Below, piece by piece: positions 1-5,490 of a stretch of 12,163 nucleotides of DNA; the stretch's first letter is position 1; each line of letters begins with the position of its first letter. Both the position numbers and the translations under genes were made by a program. The notes below the pieces were generated by a model. That model was not told where the DNA came from. It ran no database searches and worked only from the letters and a program-made list of their open reading frames with translations. This DNA comes from Acidobacteriota bacterium (lineage in GTDB: Bacteria > Acidobacteriota > Thermoanaerobaculia > Multivoradales > JAHEKO01). The stretch spans positions 1 through 12,163 of the forward strand of contig JAPUJD010000214.1 of NCBI GenBank assembly GCA_027296385.1, given 5' to 3'.

Positions 1-71
1 GTCAGCGGCGGCACGCTCAGCAGGCAGAGCAGGGCAAGAGTCAGTTGGCACCAGCGCGATCGCAAGAGCAT
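1..71 (-). CDS. N-terminus of an unidentified exported protein, cut by the left edge
   Basis: Reading the minus strand from ATG at 71-69 gives 23 codons with no stop before the window ends. The peptide has a basic start (MLLRSRWCQ) followed by a hydrophobic run (LTLALLCLLSVPPL), the shape of a Sec signal peptide. The Cys in the hydrophobic run is preceded by Leu-Leu, so it is a poor lipobox. A purine-rich stretch, AGAGGGAG, lies about 5-8 nt upstream of the ATG and can serve as ribosome binding site. The gene is divergent from the cstA-like gene, with a 191-bp shared upstream region. Its function cannot be told because the mature protein lies outside the window. The open frame, signal-like composition and ribosome binding site together make it more likely than not to be real. 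Confidence 0.55.
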   Translation of the reverse strand, partial: MLLRSRWCQLTLALLCLLSVPPL

Positions 72-129
72 TCGGGCTCCCTCTTTCGTCAAATGGTTGG
101 TCAGAATAGCAGTCCGTGGCACAACGTAA

Positions 130-151
130 CGCCCGGGCTTCGTCCCGGGCG
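130..151. repeat. Perfect inverted repeat, 8-bp arms, in the divergent intergenic region
   Basis: CGCCCGGG at 130-137 is the exact reverse complement of CCCGGGCG at 144-151, separated by the six bases CTTCGT. It is the strongest palindrome in the region between the two divergent genes. It has no T-run on either side, so it does not look like an intrinsic terminator. It could be an operator for a dimeric regulator or an RNA hairpin in a leader. In GC-rich DNA an 8-bp palindrome can also arise by chance. Confidence 0.4.
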
Positions 152-170
152 GCCTTGGTCCCTGCCCCAG

Positions 171-179
171 TGCTATTTT
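171..179 (+). promoter_or_regulatory. Candidate extended -10 element upstream of the cstA-like gene
   Basis: TGC-TATTTT at 171-179 fits the extended -10 pattern TGnTAnnnT. I see no good -35 hexamer at the usual distance. If used, it would give a leader of roughly 75 nt before the ATG at 263. It competes with the hexamer at 249-254 as the promoter for this gene. Confidence 0.25.
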
Positions 180-248
180 GTCTTCAGGTGTGCAGCCACG
201 ACGGCACGTCTCGGCGTCGAATGTCGAGATTCGGCCTGGGTTGACGGC

Positions 249-254
249 TACAAT
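249..254 (+). promoter_or_regulatory. Candidate -10 hexamer TACAAT, possibly giving a leaderless cstA-like transcript
   Basis: TACAAT matches the TAnnnT core of a -10 element and is followed by exactly 8 bases before the ATG at 263. Transcription would then start at or within a few bases of the start codon. No Shine-Dalgarno sequence lies upstream of that ATG, which agrees with a leaderless message. No clear -35 element is present. The sulfatase-like gene has a hexamer at the same spacing. Confidence 0.4.
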
Positions 255-262
255 GCACAGCC

Positions 263-2023
263 ATGGCAGCCTTCGCCGCACTCGTGTGCCTAGCGGCCTA
301 TGTGCTCGGTTACCGGTTCTACTCGAAGTATCTCTCCGAGCGGGTTTTCTCGCTCGACGACGCCCGCGCGACGCCGGCTCATACCCTGCGCGACGACGTT
401 GACTACGTGCCGACCCGCAAGTTCGTGCTCTTCGGCCACCACTGGGCTTCGATCACCGGCCTGTCGCCGATGCTCGGCCCCGCCGTGGCGGTGATCTGGG
501 GCTGGCTGCCGGCGATGCTCTGGGTGGTTCTCGGCGCGCTCTTCGTCGGTTGTGTGCACGATTTTGGCGCTCTCGTCGTCAGCATGAGAGCGCGTGGACA
601 GTCGATCGGCAAGGTGGCGGAAGGCATCGTGGGGCCGCGGGCCAAGACGCTGTTCCACTTGATCATCTTCTTTGGCATCGCGCTGGCGATGGGTGTGTTC
701 GTCTACATCATCGCGGTGTTGTTCTCGATCTCGGAGGTTTGGGACCCGCAGGAGCCCCTGGCCGCCGGCTCTTCGTTCCCGACGGCGGTGTTGCCCTCGG
801 CCGTGCTGATCGTCGTTGCCATGGTGATGGGGCACCTGCTGTATCGGCGAGGCTGGAAGCTGGCGCCGCTGACCGTCGTCGGCTTCGTCATCGTGCTGGC
901 GGGGGTCTGGGGCGGGATGCGCTGGCCGTTGCTCGGGCTCGAGCGCAGTGCCTGGCCGGAGCACGGGGGCTGGGTCCTGATCCTTCTTGCCTACTCGTTC
1001 ATCGCCTCGGTGCTGCCGGTTTGGAGCCTGCTGCAGGCACGCGATTTCCTCAACTCGCTGTTGCTCTATCTCGGGCTGGCCCTATCTTACTTGGGGCTCT
1101 TCGTCTCGCGGCCCGAGTTCGCTGCTCCGGCCTTGCGACTCCACCCTGAGGGCGCGCCGAGCTTCTATCCCTTCGTCTTCATCGTCATCGCCTGCGGCGC
1201 GGCCAGCGGATTCCACTCCCTGGTGTCGTCCGGCACGACGGCCAAGCAGATTGCCCGCGAGACCGACGCTCGTGCCATCGGCTACGGCGGCATGGTGGGG
1301 GAGTCGTTGCTCGGGCTCCTGGCGGTCCTGGCCTGTACCGCCGGCCTGGTCGGTACGGCAGGGATCACCCCTGCCGAGATGTGGTACGACACCTACGCCA
1401 ACTGGGGTGTCATGCAGTCCCTGGGCCAGAAGATCGGGATCTTCATCACCGGCGCGGCCCACTTTATCGAAGAGCTCGGCGTTGCCGATCATCGGACGGC
1501 GACCGCTTTCGTGGCGGTGGTCGTGGTCTCCTTCGCCCTGACGACGCTCGATTCGGCGACCCGCCTGCTGCGCTTCAACATCTCGGAGATCGGGGAGACG
1601 CTGGGCTGGCGTTGGCTCGGCAACCGCTACGTGGCTTCCGCTCTGGCTGTGCTCTTCATCGCGTTTTTTGCCTTCTACGAGGTCGGTGGCCGCCCCGCCG
1701 GCCTGGCGCTCTGGCAGCTCTTCGGGACGGTCAACCAGTTGATGGCGGGTCTGGCGCTGCTGGTGGTGACGCTCTACCTCTATCAGCGCCGCCGCAACTA
1801 CTGGGTGACCGGCGTGCCGATGGTCTTCATGCTCGCCTCGACGCTCGTGGCCATGATCAGCAACCTGCGGCGGTTTCTGGCCCAGTGGGGCGAGGGCGGC
1901 GCGATTCTCTTCGTCATCGGCTCGATCCTGCTGCTCCTTGCTGTCTGGTTGGCTTTGGAGGCCGTAGCGGCGCTGCGCCGGTCCCGGCGCGACGGGCCGG
2001 TGCAGGACATGGAGATCGTTTAG
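263..2023 (+). CDS. cstA: CstA-family carbon starvation / pyruvate-type membrane transporter
   Basis: The 586-residue product is almost entirely hydrophobic helices, an inner-membrane transporter. CstA-family landmarks appear in order: DYVPTRKFVLFGHHWASITG (48-67) with the conserved GHH, PVWSLLQARDFLNS (252-265), ACGAASGFHSLVSSGTTAKQ (310-329), TTLDSATRLLRF (427-438) and LWQLFGTVNQLMAG (483-496). In E. coli the members CstA and BtsT import pyruvate, and CstA has also been tied to peptide uptake; the substrate here cannot be read from sequence. It is shorter than E. coli CstA (about 700 residues), as in many short-form homologues, and no small YbdD/YjiX-type partner gene follows. ATG 263 is the first in-frame ATG after the stop at 242 and begins directly with the first membrane helix. 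There is no Shine-Dalgarno sequence. The sulfatase-like gene follows after 28 bp on the same strand. Confidence 0.92.
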   Translation: MAAFAALVCLAAYVLGYRFYSKYLSERVFSLDDARATPAHTLRDDVDYVPTRKFVLFGHHWASITGLSPMLGPAVAVIWGWLPAMLWVVLGALFVGCVHDFGALVVSMRARGQSIGKVAEGIVGPRAKTLFHLIIFFGIALAMGVFVYIIAVLFSISEVWDPQEPLAAGSSFPTAVLPSAVLIVVAMVMGHLLYRRGWKLAPLTVVGFVIVLAGVWGGMRWPLLGLERSAWPEHGGWVLILLAYSFIASVLPVWSLLQARDFLNSLLLYLGLALSYLGLFVSRPEFAAPALRLHPEGAPSFYPFVFIVIACGAASGFHSLVSSGTTAKQIARETDARAIGYGGMVGESLLGLLAVLACTAGLVGTAGITPAEMWYDTYANWGVMQSLGQKIGIFITGAAHFIEELGVADHRTATAFVAVVVVSFALTTLDSATRLLRFNISEIGETLGWRWLGNRYVASALAVLFIAFFAFYEVGGRPAGLALWQLFGTVNQLMAGLALLVVTLYLYQRRRNYWVTGVPMVFMLASTLVAMISNLRRFLAQWGEGGAILFVIGSILLLLAVWLALEAVAALRRSRRDGPVQDMEIV

Positions 2024-2034
2024 CCGTCGCGGTC

Positions 2035-2043
2035 TGGTAGATT
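2035..2043 (+). promoter_or_regulatory. Candidate extended -10 element TGG-TAGATT just before the sulfatase-like gene
   Basis: TGGTAGATT fits TGnTAnnnT, and the hexamer ends 8 bases before the ATG at 2052, the same spacing as in front of the cstA-like gene. The short gap after the cstA stop holds no Shine-Dalgarno sequence. The gene may therefore have its own leaderless transcript in addition to any read-through from cstA. Confidence 0.4.
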
Positions 2044-2051
2044 TCCGCCGC

Positions 2052-3386
2052 ATGAGTCGAAGGCCCCTCCTCGCGGTCGCCCTGGCGGTCTTGCTTGGCG
2101 CGGCCCAGCAAGCGGCGGCGAGTGTTGCTCCGAGCGTGCTCGTGGTGAGCGTCGACACCCTGCGGGCCGATCGCCTGGGCAGCTACGGCTACCGTCGCGA
2201 CACCTCTCCGCGCGTTGATGCTCTGCTCGCCGCTGGGGTCCGCTTCAGCCGCGCGCGCACCCCCGAGCCGTTGACGGCTCCGGCGCTCGCGACCATGCTG
2301 ACCAGCCTCGATCCGCACGAGCATGCGGCGACCCGCAACGGCTTGAGGATGCGGCCGGACCTGCTGTCGTTTCCCAAGATCTTCAAGCGCCGGGGGTACG
2401 ACACCGCGGCGTTCGTCGGCAACTGGACGCTGCGCGACAAGGTCAGCGGCCTGGGTGAGCATTTCGAGACCTACAGTGAGGTGCTCGACAAGGCTCGATG
2501 GTTCGGCCTGTTCAAGAGTGAGGCCACGGCCGAGGACCTGACGAGGCGCGCGCTAGAGTGGTTGCAGCAGCGGCGCGACGACGACCGGCGCTCGCCCTTT
2601 GTGCTCTGGGTGCACTACGTCGAGCCCCACGCCCCGTACGTGCTCCAGCGCGGTTTCGTCGACCAGGTGGGCGCCGGGGCGAGCAGCGACAGAAGCTATC
2701 GTTACGACACCGAGATCGCCTTCGTCGACCACCACATCGGCCGCCTTCTCGATGGCGTTGCGGAGTGGGTGCCGGCTCCCGATCTGATCATCGCTTTTCT
2801 CGCCGATCACGGCGAGAGCCTGGGAGAGCACGACTACTGGGGGCACGGCCGTCATCTCTACGACGCCACCCTCCAGGTGCCGATGGGTCTCGTGTGGCCG
2901 GGTCAGATCGAACCGGCGGTCATCGACGCTCCGGCGTTGATCACCGATATCGGCCCTACGCTCCTCACCCTGGCAGGTCTACCGGTGCCCGACTTCTACG
3001 CCGGCTATGACTGGGCCCCGGTCGTGCGCGGTGAACGTGTCCTGCCTTTCGGGCGCGTGACCTACTACCAGGCCCACAAAGGCGCGGTGCAGCGCCGTGA
3101 CGCGCCACAACGAGTTCGTCAGCAGGGACTGCTCGAGGTGGCGCGGATCGAAAACGAGGCGAAGGAGATCCTGCGCGTCACCAACGACCGCCGGTGGGTG
3201 TTCGACCTGACGGCCGATCCGGCGGAGAGACGCTCCGTGGTGGCGCTCGCGACGGAGCCGTCGGGCGATCTGGAGGCTTGGCGCCGAAAGGTCCGGGCCG
3301 GCCTCATCCGGTCGGACGAGCTGCCGCCACCGGCTCTGGATGACGCTGACCTCGAGGCGTTGCGCGCTTTGGGTTACATCGACTGA
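2052..3386 (+). CDS. Secreted sulfatase-fold (alkaline phosphatase superfamily) hydrolase with Thr at the nucleophile position
   Basis: The 444-residue protein starts with a signal peptide (MSRRPLLAVALAVLLGAAQQ, probable cleavage near AAA-S), so it acts outside the cytoplasm. The sulfatase fold is marked by SVDTLRADRLGSYGY (33-47, metal-binding Asp), WVHYVEPHAPY (187-197), FLADHGESLGEH (249-260, Asp252/His253) and WGHGRHLYDATLQVP (263-277). Classical sulfatases carry C/S-x-P-x-R, whose Cys or Ser becomes formylglycine; here the aligned stretch is PLTAPALATMLTS, with Thr75 at that position and no Arg. Thr nucleophiles are known in phosphotransferase relatives such as LtaS and phosphoethanolamine transferases, so sulfate-ester cleavage should not be assumed. 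The C-terminus ends LRALGYID, a tail I associate with this group of bacterial sulfatase-like proteins. There are no membrane helices after the signal peptide. Its substrate is unknown. Confidence 0.85.
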   Translation: MSRRPLLAVALAVLLGAAQQAAASVAPSVLVVSVDTLRADRLGSYGYRRDTSPRVDALLAAGVRFSRARTPEPLTAPALATMLTSLDPHEHAATRNGLRMRPDLLSFPKIFKRRGYDTAAFVGNWTLRDKVSGLGEHFETYSEVLDKARWFGLFKSEATAEDLTRRALEWLQQRRDDDRRSPFVLWVHYVEPHAPYVLQRGFVDQVGAGASSDRSYRYDTEIAFVDHHIGRLLDGVAEWVPAPDLIIAFLADHGESLGEHDYWGHGRHLYDATLQVPMGLVWPGQIEPAVIDAPALITDIGPTLLTLAGLPVPDFYAGYDWAPVVRGERVLPFGRVTYYQAHKGAVQRRDAPQRVRQQGLLEVARIENEAKEILRVTNDRRWVFDLTADPAERRSVVALATEPSGDLEAWRRKVRAGLIRSDELPPPALDDADLEALRALGYID

Positions 3387-3452
3387 GCCGAGGTGCAGCT
3401 ACGGCATCGACTCCTCCTCGCGCCTTGGATTCGCACCCCAAGCCCTTGTCGC

Positions 3453-3470
3453 GCGACCCGCGAGGGTTGT
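3453..3470. terminator. Weak hairpin in the convergent intergenic region
   Basis: Between the convergent stops (3386 and 3482), ACCC at 3456-3459 pairs with GGGT at 3464-3467 around a GCGA loop, a GNRA tetraloop in the plus-strand RNA. Three further outer pairs, two of them G-U, extend the stem to 3453-3470. No T-run follows on either strand, so it is at best a weak intrinsic terminator. Nothing else stands out in this 95-bp gap. Confidence 0.2.
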
Positions 3471-3481
3471 TCAGCAAGCCC

Positions 3482-4567
3482 CTAGCGCACCCGGTGGATC
3501 GACCAACGATCGATCCAGCGCTCGCCGCGCACGACCTCGTAGTGGTCGAACTGAGCGACGGTGAGACAGGAGTGGTTCGGCAGGATACGCAGGCGCTCGC
3601 CGACGGGCCGGGAGAGTGACAGCTTGCCATGCTCCTGGGAGAGTACCGTCACGCGAAGATCGGCGCTCAGCCGCGCCGCGCCGTAGTCCTCGAAGACTTC
3701 GCCCAGCGTCCGGCCCGGCTCGTGGCCGGGGTCTTTCGACAGGGCAAGGGCTCCGGCGTCGGTCACCGCGTGATCGGGGCACGACGAGACGACGCTGGCC
3801 AGCACAGTGACGGCACAATCGGCGACTCGGCAGGATCCCAATTGAACTTGCGTGTAGTCGAAGAAGACGTAGTTGCCTGGGCGCACTTCATCGATGCCGG
3901 TCAGGTCGGTCACGGCGGTCATCGCCGGCGTCGAACCTATCGAGATCGCCGGTACTTCGACTCCCGCTGCCCGCAGACGGCCGGCGCAAGCGACCATGAC
4001 GTCGCGCTCCTGCGCGGCGATTCGGCGGGTGATCTCGGGAGAAGAGGCGTCGTAGGCATGCCCGGAGTGGCTGAGAATGCCATCGAAAGTAAGCTTGGGA
4101 GTCGCTGCCAAGCGGCTGGCCAGCTCGACAGCTGCCGCGCTCTCGGGGTCGACGCCGGCACGGTGGTAGCCGCAATCGATCTTGAGCCAGACGTGCAGAG
4201 GCAGGCCGAGGCTACCGAGGGCGGCGAGCGCTTCGGGGCTGTCGACGACTAGCCGCAGCGTCACCCGCGCCGCCAGTTCGGCGATCTCGTCGAGGCGAGA
4301 GAGGACGACGGGGAAGGCCCAGGTGAGATCGTCGATCCCATGGGCGGCGAAGAAGCGAGCCTCCTCCAATGTCGCCACGGTGGCCCCCGCGCTGGAGCGT
4401 GCGAGCTGCAGCGCGGCGACCTCGGCGCACTTGTGGGTCTTTAAATGCGGGCGCAGTCTGACCCCGAGGCGCTCGGCCTTGGCCGCCATGGCCTCTATGT
4501 TGGTCTCGGCCTTGTCGAGATCGAGCAGCAGCGCCGGGGTCGGCAGGGAGGCGAGATCGGGGCTCAT
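3482..4567 (-). CDS. Fold-type III PLP enzyme of the D-threonine aldolase / D-serine dehydratase family
   Basis: The 361-residue cytosolic protein has an alanine-racemase-type barrel at its N-terminus. It begins TPALLLDLDKAETNI (10-24) and continues RPHLKTHKCAEV (39-50), in which Lys43 is the expected Schiff-base lysine for pyridoxal phosphate. The C-terminal part is the D-serine-dehydratase-like domain. It ends with SQEHGKLS (310-317) and LPNHSCLTV (329-337), whose His332-x-Cys334 pair matches the metal ligands of eukaryotic-type D-serine dehydratase. Family members split D-threonine or 3-hydroxy-aspartate, or dehydrate D-serine, using PLP and a divalent metal; motifs alone do not separate these. 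Length is normal for the family. It is the last minus-strand gene, 92 bp after the beta-barrel gene, and has its own promoter-like sequence with no Shine-Dalgarno. It converges with the sulfatase-like gene. Confidence 0.88.
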   Translation of the reverse strand: MSPDLASLPTPALLLDLDKAETNIEAMAAKAERLGVRLRPHLKTHKCAEVAALQLARSSAGATVATLEEARFFAAHGIDDLTWAFPVVLSRLDEIAELAARVTLRLVVDSPEALAALGSLGLPLHVWLKIDCGYHRAGVDPESAAAVELASRLAATPKLTFDGILSHSGHAYDASSPEITRRIAAQERDVMVACAGRLRAAGVEVPAISIGSTPAMTAVTDLTGIDEVRPGNYVFFDYTQVQLGSCRVADCAVTVLASVVSSCPDHAVTDAGALALSKDPGHEPGRTLGEVFEDYGAARLSADLRVTVLSQEHGKLSLSRPVGERLRILPNHSCLTVAQFDHYEVVRGERWIDRWSIHRVR

Positions 4568-4575
4568 CCGGCGGT

Positions 4576-4604
4576 AGCGTGTTGCAGCCCGCGAACCCTG
4601 TCAA
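4576..4604 (-). promoter_or_regulatory. Candidate promoter TTGACA-17-CACGCT for the PLP enzyme gene
   Basis: On the minus strand a perfect -35 hexamer, TTGACA (4604-4599), is followed by exactly 17 bases and the -10-like hexamer CACGCT (4581-4576). That hexamer keeps the A and final T of TAnnnT but not the first T. It ends 8 bases before the ATG at 4567, the same spacing as the hexamers before the two plus-strand genes. There is no Shine-Dalgarno sequence, so a leaderless transcript separate from the upstream genes is plausible. Confidence 0.45.
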
Positions 4605-4659
4605 GAGCAGAGGCTTCGCCTGGCGCGACACATACCTCGACCAGTAAGGTAGTGCCTGG

Positions 4660-5430
4660 CTAGAAGCGGAGGCTGGCGCCGAAGAAGGCGCCGTCCAGAT
4701 CGAGGTCTATGCGATCGTCGTCGTCATCGAACTGGATCTCGATCGAGCGATACCCGGCGATGGCGTGCAGGGCGCCCCACAGGTGGACGCGGACGCCGAC
4801 CTCGAGGTCGGTCTCGTCGCCTTCATCCGCCCCGACGAGCGTCGTGTACTCAGCGAAGAAGTGCAAGCGGTCCGAAGGCTCGAGGTCGATCGCTATCCCG
4901 GCCGAGCCGAAGACCGCCTGGAAGCTCTCGGGGATCGACTCTGGCAGCTCGAGGTCGGGCGCGGCGAGCCCGGCCTCACCGTCGAAGCCCTTGATCTCGA
5001 TCAGCGGCCCGACACGAAAGCGATTGTCGGATGACGCGAGAAACTGCCAGGCGAAGCCGGCACGGAAGTAGTCGAGAGTGAGCTGGGACGCGACCCGGGT
5101 GCTGACCGTGAAGGTTTGTCCAGCGAAGGTGATCGAGCGGCTGACGACGGAGTCACCGGCGAAGTCGAGCGGTACGGCGGAGAAGCGGAATTTGGTTCGG
5201 CGGGAGGGATAGAAGGTCAGCCGTAGATCTTCGAAGGAGTCTGCCTCCAGCCCGAGATCGGTCTCGAAATCGATCTCGGTGCCGAAACCCGCTTCCAGGA
5301 TCTGAATCTGGCCATTGATGCTCGGGTCCCAGCGCCGGACCTCGACCTCGATGCGTGCACGATCTGCGGCGAAGCTAGCGGAGCCAGCGAGGGTCAAGAA
5401 GGTGAGAATACGGGTCGTTCGCCGCAGCAT
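4660..5430 (-). CDS. Outer-membrane beta-barrel protein of unknown function
   Basis: The 256-residue product has a signal peptide: basic MLRRTTR, hydrophobic ILTFLTLAGSASFA, then a probable cleavage site around FAAD. The rest alternates short amphipathic strands with acidic loops, for example RLTFYPSRRTKFRFSAVPLD (70-89), YFRAGFAWQFL (121-131) and DLEVGVRVHLWGALHAIAGY (208-227). It ends GASLRF, a terminal aromatic strand as recognised by the BAM assembly machinery. A run of five Asp (235-239) sits in the loop before the last strand. ATG 5430 is chosen over an upstream in-frame ATG at 5469 because it starts the signal peptide cleanly and has GAGGAA just upstream. The gene lies 60 bp after addA with no evident terminator between, so it may be cotranscribed. 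I do not recognise a named family; similar proteins seem common in acidobacteria, and transport versus structural roles cannot be distinguished. Confidence 0.75.
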   Translation of the reverse strand: MLRRTTRILTFLTLAGSASFAADRARIEVEVRRWDPSINGQIQILEAGFGTEIDFETDLGLEADSFEDLRLTFYPSRRTKFRFSAVPLDFAGDSVVSRSITFAGQTFTVSTRVASQLTLDYFRAGFAWQFLASSDNRFRVGPLIEIKGFDGEAGLAAPDLELPESIPESFQAVFGSAGIAIDLEPSDRLHFFAEYTTLVGADEGDETDLEVGVRVHLWGALHAIAGYRSIEIQFDDDDDRIDLDLDGAFFGASLRF

Positions 5431-5435
5431 GGTGG

Positions 5436-5441
5436 TTCCTC
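5436..5441 (-). promoter_or_regulatory. Ribosome binding site that fixes the beta-barrel gene start
   Basis: GAGGAA on the minus strand lies 5 nt before the ATG at 5430 (GAGG core at 5441-5438, 7 nt spacing). It supports this start over the upstream in-frame ATG at 5469, which would add 13 residues in front of the signal peptide. Confidence 0.6.
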
Positions 5442-5490
5442 GTAGGGTGGGTCGTGCTGCCCGCACCATGCGCGAAGGACCTGGCCGGCC

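Noticed and set aside
45..402. Short plus-strand open frames before and overlapping the cstA-like start
   Set aside because: No ribosome binding sites or protein-like composition; one runs into the cstA-like coding region in another frame.
1082..2158. Long minus-strand open frame (358 codons) opposite the cstA-like gene
   Set aside because: It is rich in Arg, Gln, His and Asp with no motifs and runs antisense across two real genes.
4611..4621. AGGC-GAA-GCCT hairpin after the beta-barrel gene
   Set aside because: Only a 4-bp stem with no T-run; too weak to call a terminator.
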